From: an uncultured Collinsella sp.
GTDB lineage: Bacteria; Actinomycetota; Coriobacteriia; Coriobacteriales; Coriobacteriaceae
Reading direction: 5' to 3'
DNA: 40,510 bases
Assembly: GCA_958427975.1 (NCBI GenBank)
Contig: CAUAEH010000015.1
Location: 1 to 40,510 of the forward strand
Translations under genes and position numbers: made by a program
The notes under the pieces: model-generated
What the model was told of the DNA's origin: nothing
Seen by the model: the letters and a program-made list of their open reading frames with translations, nothing else
Database searches by the model: none
Shown here: positions 32,716-40,510 of the stretch, piece after piece
How positions within the stretch are numbered: position 1 is the first letter of the stretch
How the letters are laid out: each line of letters opens with the position of its first letter

Positions 32716-33819
32716 ATGAAGTTCACCGTCAGCCAGAGCTCGCTTACACAAGCCATCGGCGTCGTTATGAAGGGTGTCGCTTCGGCATCCACCCTCCCCA
32801 TCCTGTCGGGCGTGCTCGTTAAGGCCCAAGACGGCATCTTGGAATTCCAGACCTCTAACTACACCATCTCGATCCGTCATCGCATCGCGGCGCATGTCGA
32901 AGAAGAGGGCGAGATGGTTATCCCCTGTAAGATGCTCTCCAATATCACCAAGACCCTCCCCGATGCCCCGGTCACCTTTGAGCTGTCCGAGCGCCAGGTG
33001 CTGATTGGTTGCGAGAAGAGCTCTTTCCGCCTGAACACGCTCGATGCTAATGACTTCCCCGAGTTTCCGGCCTATGCCATCGAGAGCGCCGTGGAACTGC
33101 CGACCGATATCTTGTCCGAGATGGTCGGCCGCGTGTGGCGCGTCACCTCGACCGACAAGGCCCGCCCCATCCTGGGTGGCGTGCACATGAAGGTCGAGAA
33201 CAACACCGTGCGCCTGGTGGCGACCGATTCCTTCCGTTTGGCCGTGTGCGATACGCAGGTCGAGACCTCGACCCTCGAAGGCTCCTTTGAGCTCAACGTT
33301 CCGGCTGACGCCTTTAACGACGCACTGAACATCATGGCCAGCCAGGCGACCATCATGATCGGGGCTACCGACACCCAGGTCGTCTTTGAGGCCGGCAACA
33401 CCACCTACGTGTCGCGTCGCATCGAGGGCGTGTACCCCAACTACAAGCAGCTCATCCCCGATTCGTGCGTGACGAGCGTCAAGATCGACGTCGCCGCCTT
33501 TAACGCCGCCCTCAAGCGCGTGGCCGTTATCGCGAGCGCCAACCCCGCCGTCAAGTTCGAGATCGATGTCGAGAACGGGCAGATGGGCCTGTCCTCCATC
33601 TCCAATGACCAGGACCTTGCGCAGGAGACAATCGATGTCGAGGCCGAGGGCGAGTCGGGTACCATCGCCTTCAACTACCACTACATCTTCGGCTGCCTCA
33701 ATGCCCTGTCCAAGGAGAAGGAGATCACGCTGGAGCTCAAGAGCTACTCGCAGGCGGGCATCTTCAAGTCCTACGACAAGATCAACTACCTGTACCTGGT
33801 CATGCCGGTTCGCATCTAG
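32716..33819 (+). CDS. dnaN: DNA polymerase III beta subunit (sliding clamp)
   Basis: The 367-residue protein has three repeated clamp domains and the family features TLPILSGVLVKA near the start, LVATDSFRLAVC in the middle and the C-terminal YLVMPVRI. It forms the ring that tethers polymerases. AAAGG precedes the ATG. recF starts nine bases after its stop, so the two are in one operon. Confidence 0.97.
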   Translation: MKFTVSQSSLTQAIGVVMKGVASASTLPILSGVLVKAQDGILEFQTSNYTISIRHRIAAHVEEEGEMVIPCKMLSNITKTLPDAPVTFELSERQVLIGCEKSSFRLNTLDANDFPEFPAYAIESAVELPTDILSEMVGRVWRVTSTDKARPILGGVHMKVENNTVRLVATDSFRLAVCDTQVETSTLEGSFELNVPADAFNDALNIMASQATIMIGATDTQVVFEAGNTTYVSRRIEGVYPNYKQLIPDSCVTSVKIDVAAFNAALKRVAVIASANPAVKFEIDVENGQMGLSSISNDQDLAQETIDVEAEGESGTIAFNYHYIFGCLNALSKEKEITLELKSYSQAGIFKSYDKINYLYLVMPVRI

Positions 33820-33828
33820 CGCTGCGCC

Positions 33829-34935
33829 ATGACCATGTTCGCCCGCGATCTTTCCGTCGCGCACTACCGCAGTTTCGAGAGCTATCGTCTTGCCCTGGAC
33901 GAGGGCGTGACGATACTTGCGGGACCCAACGCGGCGGGAAAGACCAATCTCATAGAGGCGCTGCAGCTGCTGACGAGCGGCGCCTCGTTTAGGCATCCGA
34001 CCGCAGCTGAGCTCGTCCATGATGGCGTGGGCTCGTGCAAGATCGAGCTGAGGCTCGAGGGCGACGGCCGCGTACTTGATATGGGATTGAGCGCGGAGGA
34101 CGGTAAACGCTCGTTTAGCCGCAACGGCAAGAGATGCTCTGCCGCCGGTGTGCGCGGGGTTCTGCCGAGCGTGCTGTTTTGCCCCGACCATCTGGACATG
34201 GTTAAGCGAGGCGCCAGTGTGCGCCGCGCCGCCCTCGACGACTTTGGCATGCAACTGAGCGCACGCTATGCCGATCTTGCGAGCACCTATGGTCGCTGCG
34301 TGACCCAGCGCAACGCCTTGCTCAAGGAAACCTGGTGCTGCCGCGAGATGCTCGGCGCGTGGAACGATTCGATTGCCCGCGCGGGCGCGGCTCTGCTCGT
34401 GCACCGGTTGGCCCTGCTCGACCGGCTGGCGGGCCATGTGCGTACTGCCTACGGGCAAGTGGCGTCCGGTGAAGCCGCCAACGTGTCCTATGCGTCCACG
34501 CTGGGGGATTTGCCCCAGGTCGAGGATCGCGAAGAGCTGAAGGGCTGGGTGTACGAGCGCATGCTGGCTGCCCTTGATGGGCACGCCGACGAGGAAATTC
34601 GCCGCGGCGTGACGTTGGTGGGACCGCATCGCGACGAGATTGAGTTTACCGTTGCGGGTCGCTCCGCCCGTTCATTTGCCAGCCAAGGACAGCAGCGAAC
34701 GTTGGTACTGTCCTGGAAGGTGGCCGAGGTGGCCGTGGCTCGCGATGTTCTGGGTACTGCTCCGCTGTTGCTTCTGGATGACGTGATGAGCGAGCTCGAC
34801 GGCGAGCGCCGCGGTGCTTTTCTGCGGCTGATCGGCGATGATATCCAAACGGTCATAACCACGACCAACCTGGGATACTTTACCGATGACCTGCTTGATC
34901 GAGCCAAGGTGGTGAGCATGGGTGAGACGTGCTAA
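33829..34935 (+). CDS. recF: DNA replication and repair protein RecF
   Basis: The 368-residue SMC-like ATPase binds gapped DNA and helps load RecA. Walker A GPNAAGKT (32-39), the ABC signature SFASQGQQRT and Walker B LLLLDDVMSELD are all present. The start at 33829 lacks a strong ribosome binding site and depends on dnaN translation nine bases upstream. It overlaps the DciA-like gene by 14 bases. Confidence 0.96.
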   Translation: MTMFARDLSVAHYRSFESYRLALDEGVTILAGPNAAGKTNLIEALQLLTSGASFRHPTAAELVHDGVGSCKIELRLEGDGRVLDMGLSAEDGKRSFSRNGKRCSAAGVRGVLPSVLFCPDHLDMVKRGASVRRAALDDFGMQLSARYADLASTYGRCVTQRNALLKETWCCREMLGAWNDSIARAGAALLVHRLALLDRLAGHVRTAYGQVASGEAANVSYASTLGDLPQVEDREELKGWVYERMLAALDGHADEEIRRGVTLVGPHRDEIEFTVAGRSARSFASQGQQRTLVLSWKVAEVAVARDVLGTAPLLLLDDVMSELDGERRGAFLRLIGDDIQTVITTTNLGYFTDDLLDRAKVVSMGETC

Positions 34936-35485
34936 TTACGAGCGCGAGAGCGAGACGGTCGCCTTCAGTGGGTTTTTGAACGCAGAGCGCCAGCGCATCC
35001 TGGCGTCGGCGACGCCTGAGCGCCGTGCGCAGATGGAGACCGCCGAGGAGTCGCGCGCGGTCTATCGCGCGTGGAACGCGGTGTGCTCGGGCACGCGCGA
35101 GGGGCGGCATGTGACGGGCCTGCGCTACCTGCCCGAGTCCAATGAGCTGCTGGTATATCTCGACTCGCCCTCGTGGACGCAGGAAATGACGTTGTTGCGC
35201 GAGATCATCCGCGCGCGCATGGAGCGCGCCGGTGCGCATGTGGACGGCCTGGTGTTCAAAACCACCGCGCCCGGTCACACGCCGCCCGCCGCCAAGGAGC
35301 GCCTTCGCCCAGCGACGACCGAGCGCCCGCCGGCCCCACACGCCGACCTCAGCGATGCCGAGCGCACCGAGATTGAGCGCCAAGTGGCGCCCATCGAAGA
35401 CCAAAAACTGCGCGAGGCCCTCGAGAACGCCATGAGAGCCAGTGCCGAGTGGGCCAAGGGCGTGCAAAGCAAAAAAGAGCCTTAA
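34922..35485 (+). CDS. DUF721/DciA-like protein
   Basis: The 187-residue protein has the DUF721 core (about 45-105) with LRYLPESNELLVYLDSPSWT and a helical LLREIIRARMERA. In other bacteria the DciA family loads or stimulates the DnaB replicative helicase. The C-terminal half is charged and Pro-rich. A GTG start at 34922 overlaps recF by 14 bases. Its place between recF and gyrB is the usual actinobacterial order. Confidence 0.85.
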   Translation: MRRANYERESETVAFSGFLNAERQRILASATPERRAQMETAEESRAVYRAWNAVCSGTREGRHVTGLRYLPESNELLVYLDSPSWTQEMTLLREIIRARMERAGAHVDGLVFKTTAPGHTPPAAKERLRPATTERPPAPHADLSDAERTEIERQVAPIEDQKLREALENAMRASAEWAKGVQSKKEP

Positions 35486-35511
35486 ATCGCATCTGGTGGC
35501 CTTGTAGAGCC

Positions 35512-35541
35512 AAATACCCTCGTTCCCGAGGGTATTTTTTT
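35512..35541 (+). terminator. Terminator after the dnaN-recF-DciA operon
   Basis: AAATACCCTCG-TTCC-CGAGGGTATTT is an 11-pair stem followed by more T residues. It lies between the DUF721 gene and gyrB, so gyrB must have its own promoter. Confidence 0.92.
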
Positions 35542-35590
35542 ACGATAAACTAGTAAGGCTGTACACATTTTCTTGACTGAAGGAGGACGT

Positions 35591-37621
35591 GTGGCAAACG
35601 AAAACGATTACGATGGCGGCGAGATTAAGATTCTCGAAGGTCTCGAGGCCGTTCGTAAGCGCCCGGGCATGTATATCGGCTCGACGAGCGCCAGCGGTCT
35701 GCATCACCTGGTGTGGGAGATCGTTGACAACTCCGTCGACGAGGCCATGGCCGGTTTCTGCACCGAGATCCAGGTGACGGTCCACGCCGACAACTCCATC
35801 ACGGTCGTCGACAACGGGCGCGGCATCCCCGTCGACGAGCACCCTGTTAAAAAGATCCCGACGCTCGAGGTCGTCATGACGATTTTGCACGCCGGCGGTA
35901 AGTTCGATAATTCGGCCTATAAGGTCTCGGGCGGCCTGCACGGCGTTGGCATCTCCGTCGTCAACGCACTGTCCAAGCGCGTGGTCGTTCAGGTTCGTCG
36001 CGACGGCAACACCTACGAGATGGAGTTCTCGCGCGGCAAGACCGTCAAGAAGATGGAGGTCGTGGGCACCTCGGATTCGACGGGCACCACCGTCACCTTC
36101 TGGCCCGACGATGAGATCTTCGAGACCTGCATCTACGATTTCGATACGCTGCATAACCGTCTGCAGGAGACGGCGTTCCTCAATAAGAACCTCAAAATCG
36201 TGCTGACCGACGAGCGCGAAGCGACTCCCCACGTGGAGGAGTTTTGCTACGAGGGCGGCATCATCGACTTCGTCAAGTTTCTCAACGAGGGCAAGGACGT
36301 CCCCGAGGCCTTTAAGGAGCCCATCTACATCGAGGGCAAATCGGACCCGGACGCGCCTGTGGCCAAGATGGGCGAGGTCGAGGTTTCCCTGCAGTGGAAT
36401 AGCGGCTACGGCGAGAACGTCATGTCGTTTGCCAACGACATCTACACCCCCGAGGGCGGCATGCACCTTGAGGGCTTCCGTACCGCGCTCACCCGCGTGA
36501 TCAACGATTACGCGCGCAAGCAGAACCTGCTCAAGGAAAAAGACGCCAACCTGACCGGCGACGATGTGCGCGAGGGCCTTTCGGCCGTTATCTCGGTCAA
36601 GCTGCCCGATCCGCAGTTTGAGGGCCAGACCAAGGCAAAGCTCGGCAGCTCCTATATGCGAGCGCTCACGCTCAAGATTGTGACCGACGGCCTTGTCGAT
36701 TATCTCGAGGAGCATCCCAAGCCCGCTCGCGAGATCGTCAAGAAGGCGCAACAGGCCTGCAAGGCGCGCAATGCCGCCCGCAAGGCGCGCGAGGCGACCC
36801 GCCGCAAGAGCCTGCTCGAGACGGCGTCCCTGCCCGGTAAGCTCGCTGACTGCTCGGTGCGCGATGCCGAGCTGACCGAGCTCTTCATCGTAGAGGGCGA
36901 CTCGGCAGGCGGTTCGGCCAAGGACGGCCGTCGCCGAGACATCCAGGCGATTCTGCCCCTGCGCGGCAAGATTTTGAACGTCGAACGCGTTGGTGACCAT
37001 CGCGCGTTCTCGAGTGACACCATCCAGTCGCTGATTACCGCGATCGGTTGCGGCGTCACGACGAGTGCCGGCGACGGCGGCGACTTCGATATCACCAAGG
37101 CGCGCTACCACAAGATCATCATCATGACCGATGCAGACGTCGACGGTGCGCATATCCGCATCCTGCTGCTGACGTTCTTCTACAAGTACATGCGTCCGCT
37201 GATCGATGCCGGCTACGTCTATGTTGCCTGCCCGCCCATCTTTGGCATTAAGGTTCGCAACAAGATCCACTACGTGTATCCCAACGGCCGCCAGCCCGAA
37301 GACGAGATCCTGCGCGACACCATCCAGAGTCTGGGCCTGAACCCCGACGATAACGACGAGGACGGCAAGGCCAAGGACGGCAAGATTACCAAAAAGCGCA
37401 AGGGCTATACCGTCCAGCGCTACAAGGGCCTGGGCGAGATGGACCCCAAGCAGCTTGCCTCGACGACGATGGACCCCAAGACCCGCATCCTGCAGCGTGT
37501 GTCGATCGAGGACGCCGTGGTGGCGGACCGCGCCGTGCGCGAGCTGATGGGTTCCGAGGTCGGCTATCGCCGCGAGTACATTGAAAAACACGCACATGAT
37601 GCACGATTCCTTGATGCTTAA
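35591..37621 (+). CDS. gyrB: DNA gyrase subunit B
   Basis: The 676-residue subunit has the GHKL ATPase signatures EIVDNSVDEA, DNGRGIPVD and GGLHGVGISVVNAL, and the TOPRIM motif EGDSAGGSAK. A linker DNDEDGKAKDGK in the C-terminal part is lineage-specific. The frame opens at 35573 with TTG, but GAAGGAGG lies before the GTG at 35591, so that is the start (MANENDYDGG). gyrA follows after 11 bp in the same operon. Confidence 0.97.
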   Translation: MANENDYDGGEIKILEGLEAVRKRPGMYIGSTSASGLHHLVWEIVDNSVDEAMAGFCTEIQVTVHADNSITVVDNGRGIPVDEHPVKKIPTLEVVMTILHAGGKFDNSAYKVSGGLHGVGISVVNALSKRVVVQVRRDGNTYEMEFSRGKTVKKMEVVGTSDSTGTTVTFWPDDEIFETCIYDFDTLHNRLQETAFLNKNLKIVLTDEREATPHVEEFCYEGGIIDFVKFLNEGKDVPEAFKEPIYIEGKSDPDAPVAKMGEVEVSLQWNSGYGENVMSFANDIYTPEGGMHLEGFRTALTRVINDYARKQNLLKEKDANLTGDDVREGLSAVISVKLPDPQFEGQTKAKLGSSYMRALTLKIVTDGLVDYLEEHPKPAREIVKKAQQACKARNAARKAREATRRKSLLETASLPGKLADCSVRDAELTELFIVEGDSAGGSAKDGRRRDIQAILPLRGKILNVERVGDHRAFSSDTIQSLITAIGCGVTTSAGDGGDFDITKARYHKIIIMTDADVDGAHIRILLLTFFYKYMRPLIDAGYVYVACPPIFGIKVRNKIHYVYPNGRQPEDEILRDTIQSLGLNPDDNDEDGKAKDGKITKKRKGYTVQRYKGLGEMDPKQLASTTMDPKTRILQRVSIEDAVVADRAVRELMGSEVGYRREYIEKHAHDARFLDA

Positions 37622-37632
37622 GAGGAGGTAAC

Positions 37633-40374
37633 GTGGCAGACGATATCAACAATAGCGAGGGTATGGACGAGGCCGGCGATGCCGGTATGCCCGATGATCT
37701 GAAGCGCCTGCTTGCCCGTGCTGAGCAGGGCGAGGACGGCGATCCGGACGCCTATAACCCCGATGCCGATGATGATGAGGAAGAGGACGACGACGGTGAG
37801 CTCGAGGAGAGCTTTGGCGAAGTCGATCGTGGCGCCTCGGCCGGCGAGGACATCAACGGCGGCCAGCTCCAGATTTCGGAGTTCGGTCGCGAGATGAAGC
37901 AGTCGTTCATCGAGTACTCGATGTCGGTCATCACGGCGCGCGCCCTGCCGGACGTGCGCGATGGCTTAAAGCCGGTGCACCGTCGCATCCTGTACGCAAT
38001 GAACGAGAGCGGCATCTACCCCAACCGTCCGCACAAGAAGTCGGCCTGGACGGTCGGCGAAGTTATCGGTAAGTACCATCCGCACGGCGACTTCGCGGTC
38101 TATGAGGCCATGGTCCGCCTGGCACAGTGGTTCTCCATGCGCACGCCGCTCATCGACGGTCACGGCAACTTCGGCAACATCGACGGCGACGGCGCCGCCG
38201 CCATGCGTTACACCGAGAGCCGCCTGGCTAAGCCCGCCATGGAGCTCCTGCGTGACCTGCAGAAGGACACCGTCGACTGGCAGCCCAACTACGACGAGTC
38301 GCTCGCCGAGCCCGTGGCACTGCCCGCGCGTTTCCCCAACCTGCTGGTCAACGGCAGCCAGGGCATCGCCGTCGGCATGGCCACTAACATCGCCCCGCAT
38401 AACCTCACCGAGGCGATCGAGGCCACCTGCTACCTGATCGACAACCCCGACGCCACCGTCGACGAGCTCATGCAGATCATGCCCGGTCCGGACTTCCCCA
38501 CCGGTGCCATCATCATGGGCAGTGCCGGCATTAAGCAGAGCTATGAGACCGGTCGCGGCTCCATCACCGTGCGCGCCAAGGCTCATGTGGAGTCCACCAA
38601 GACCGGCCGTAGCCGTCTGGTCTTTACCGAGATTCCCTACATGGTCAACAAGGGCACCCTTCAGGAGAAGATCGCCCAGCTCGTCAACGACAAGCGCATC
38701 GAGGGTATCTCGGATATGCGCGATGAGTCCAACCAGAAGGGTATCCGTCTGGTCATCGAGCTCAAGAAGGGCGTTATCCCGCAGGTCGTGCTCAACAACC
38801 TGTACAAGTACACCTCGCTGCAGACGACCTTCGGCGCCAACAACCTGGCGCTTGTCAACGGCGTCCCCAAATGCCTGAGCCTGCGCGAGATGCTGCAGCA
38901 CTATATCGACCACCAGGTCGACGTCGTCACCCGCCGCACCCGCTTTGACCTCAAGAAGGCCCAGGCGCGTGCCCATATCCTCGAGGGCTACCTGATGGCT
39001 CTCGACCATATTGACGAGGTCATCAGCATCATCCGCTCCTCGCAGACCGACTCCGAGGCCAGCAGCCGCCTGATCGAGCGCTTTGGCTTTACGCCCGAGC
39101 AGACTACGGCCATCCTCGAGATGAAGCTGCGCCGCCTGACCGGCCTGGAGCGCGACAAGATTCAGGAAGAGCTGGACGGCTTGCGCCGCGCCATCGCCTA
39201 CTACGAGGACCTGTTGGCGCACGAGGAGAAAATCCTGGGCGTCATCAAGGAGGAGATGCGAGAGATTTCCAAGAAGTTTGGCGACAAGCGCCGCACCGAG
39301 ATTAGCCATGTCGAGAAGGACCTGGACGTCGAAAATCTGATTGCCGACGAGGACATGGTCGTGACCATCACCCACACCGGCTATGTCAAGCGCATCCCGG
39401 TGGCTGCCTATCGCGCCCAAAAGCGCGGCGGCAAGGGCGTGTCGGGCGTCAACCTCAAAGAGGACGACGTTATCGACGAGATGTTTATCGCATCCACACA
39501 CGAGTACGTGCTGTTCTTCTCGAGCAAGGGTAAAGTCTATCGCCTGAAGGTGCACGAGCTGCCGGTTGGCACGCGCCAGGCGCGCGGCACCGCAATCGTC
39601 AACCTGCTGCCTTTCGAGGAGGGCGAGAAGATCGCGAGCGTCATCAGCTGTCGCGAGTTCCCCGCCGACGAGTACCTGATGTTTGCCACCAAAAGCGGCA
39701 TGGTCAAGAAGACCGTGATGAGCGCCTACGACCGTAGCCGCCGCGACGGCCTGATCGCCATCAACCTGAGGGACGACGACGCGCTGCTCGCTGTGCGTCG
39801 CGTGCGCGAGGGTGACAAGATCATCATGGCAACCACCGCGGGTAAGGCGATTATGTTCCCCGAGGACCAGGTGCGCGCCACCGGTCGCGATACCAGCGGC
39901 GTCCGTGGCATTAGCATGAAGGAAGGCGTGAGCGTTCTTGGTATGGAGATTACCAACGGTAACGGCGACCTGTTCGTCATTACCGAGCGCGGCTACGGCA
40001 AACGCACACCGGTCTCGGATTACCCGGAGCAGAACCGCGGCGGTCAGGGTGTCTACACCATTCAGATGACCGAGCGCAAGGGCAACCTCGCAGCCATGAA
40101 GACGGTGGGCCCGCAGCATGAGCTGTTCATCGTGACGGAAGGTGCGACGGTCATTCGCGTCAAGACCGACGAGATCAGCCAAACCGGTCGCGCCACCCAG
40201 GGCGTCAAGATGATGACCGTCGACGACAACGACCGCGTATGCGCTGTCGCCCGAATGACGGCAGCCAAGGAAAAGCCCGAAGGCGAAGCCACAGAAAACG
40301 GCTCTGCTTCCGAAGAAACCCCTGTCGATCTAGGCGACGGCAACGACATGCCAGAAGATCTCCTAGACGAGTAA
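37633..40374 (+). CDS. gyrA: DNA gyrase subunit A
   Basis: The 913-residue subunit has catalytic Tyr193 in MRYTES, the quinolone-resistance region around YHPHGDFAVYEAM, and the GyrA box QKRGGKG in the beta-pinwheel domain. Compared with E. coli, about 71 acidic residues are added at the N-terminus (including DADDDEEEDDDGE), so residue 154 corresponds to E. coli Ser83 and is Phe. Residue 158, the equivalent of Asp87, is Glu, as in many Gram-positives. The GTG start has GAGGAGG upstream. It is the second gene of the gyrBA operon. Confidence 0.96.
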   Translation: MADDINNSEGMDEAGDAGMPDDLKRLLARAEQGEDGDPDAYNPDADDDEEEDDDGELEESFGEVDRGASAGEDINGGQLQISEFGREMKQSFIEYSMSVITARALPDVRDGLKPVHRRILYAMNESGIYPNRPHKKSAWTVGEVIGKYHPHGDFAVYEAMVRLAQWFSMRTPLIDGHGNFGNIDGDGAAAMRYTESRLAKPAMELLRDLQKDTVDWQPNYDESLAEPVALPARFPNLLVNGSQGIAVGMATNIAPHNLTEAIEATCYLIDNPDATVDELMQIMPGPDFPTGAIIMGSAGIKQSYETGRGSITVRAKAHVESTKTGRSRLVFTEIPYMVNKGTLQEKIAQLVNDKRIEGISDMRDESNQKGIRLVIELKKGVIPQVVLNNLYKYTSLQTTFGANNLALVNGVPKCLSLREMLQHYIDHQVDVVTRRTRFDLKKAQARAHILEGYLMALDHIDEVISIIRSSQTDSEASSRLIERFGFTPEQTTAILEMKLRRLTGLERDKIQEELDGLRRAIAYYEDLLAHEEKILGVIKEEMREISKKFGDKRRTEISHVEKDLDVENLIADEDMVVTITHTGYVKRIPVAAYRAQKRGGKGVSGVNLKEDDVIDEMFIASTHEYVLFFSSKGKVYRLKVHELPVGTRQARGTAIVNLLPFEEGEKIASVISCREFPADEYLMFATKSGMVKKTVMSAYDRSRRDGLIAINLRDDDALLAVRRVREGDKIIMATTAGKAIMFPEDQVRATGRDTSGVRGISMKEGVSVLGMEITNGNGDLFVITERGYGKRTPVSDYPEQNRGGQGVYTIQMTERKGNLAAMKTVGPQHELFIVTEGATVIRVKTDEISQTGRATQGVKMMTVDDNDRVCAVARMTAAKEKPEGEATENGSASEETPVDLGDGNDMPEDLLDE

Positions 40375-40414
40375 GAGGCCCTAGCTGGTAGAAAATATCA
40401 GACCCCATATATCG

Positions 40415-40447
40415 GCGGTCGGCGCACTGCGCGCCGACCGCTTTTTT
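40415..40447 (+). terminator. Terminator after gyrA
   Basis: GCGGTCGGCGC-loop-GCGCCGACCGC is an 11-pair GC-rich stem followed by six T, 40 bp after the gyrA stop. Confidence 0.93.
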
Positions 40448-40510
40448 GAAAACCTTGGGACCCCATGGTCGCTGGGCTGGCGAGGTGGTTTTGGTTTGTC
40501 GCGAGTTCCG

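Noticed and set aside
32461..34629. A 722-codon open frame on the minus strand opposite dnaN and recF
   Set aside because: It spans two real, well-recognised genes and the AT-rich gap. It has no motif and is explained by reversed codon bias.
35540..37597. A 685-codon open frame on the minus strand opposite gyrB
   Set aside because: Antisense shadow of gyrB with no recognisable motif.
37966..40182. A 738-codon open frame on the minus strand opposite gyrA
   Set aside because: It is antisense to gyrA, Val/Leu/Ala/Gly/Asp-rich as expected from reversed GC-rich codons, with no domain motif.

Overview
The window looks like the chromosomal origin region of a Coriobacteriia actinobacterium, most probably Collinsella or a close relative. 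This is inferred from GC-rich coding sequence, the gene order around dnaA, tandem PafBC-like WYL regulators, an OmpR-type two-component pair, an LPXTG/thioester adhesin, and an unusual ATPase gene directly upstream of dnaA. The species cannot be fixed from the sequence alone.

Layout. 1-600: non-coding DNA, then a tRNA-Lys(TTT) on the minus strand followed by a degenerate tandem copy of its own 3' end and terminator. 600-9.0 kb (minus strand): M29 aminopeptidase, a two-TM membrane protein, purC, an OmpR-type response regulator with its histidine kinase, a Tat-type lipoprotein coupled to a TSCPD-domain protein, and purB. 9.07-9.47 kb: tRNA-Gly(CCC) with a downstream tail of tRNA-end copies and hairpins. 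9.77-13.2 kb (plus): a large sortase-anchored thioester/SpaA-like adhesin. 13.27-16.7 kb (minus): a one-TM small protein and a membrane protein with an M28-peptidase-like fold that appears to lack key active-site residues. 16.9-18.8 kb (plus): two overlapping WYL regulators. 18.8-22.7 kb (minus): an exonuclease-DinG helicase and ddl. 22.7-23.8 kb (plus): rlmN. 24.0-26.8 kb (minus): a YtxH-like protein, parB, parA, rsmG, with three perfect parS sites. 26.9-29.0 kb (minus): jag/khpB, yidC, yidD, rnpA, rpmH. 29.1-40.5 kb (plus): a GHKL ATPase/winged-helix protein, dnaA, dnaN, recF, a DciA-like (DUF721) gene, gyrB, gyrA.

Gene orientation switches at about 29.1-29.4 kb, so replication probably starts there and/or in the AT-rich dnaA-dnaN gap. 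Both gaps carry the 9-mer TTTTCAACA and share a near-identical 17-mer. DnaA has substitutions in its DNA-reading signature that could explain a non-standard DnaA box. ParA, ParB and the parS cluster handle segregation of this origin. DnaA, DnaN, RecF, DciA and gyrase form the initiation and replication block, and rpmH-rnpA-yidD-yidC-jag the conserved translation/membrane-insertion block.

The strongest candidates for undescribed biology are the GHKL-ATPase with a Gln/Pro-rich prion-like linker and winged helix just upstream of dnaA, the modified DnaA/DnaA-box pairing, the tRNA-3'-end/hairpin tails at both tRNA genes, and the split M28 pseudo-peptidase with a disordered acidic insert of about 680 residues.
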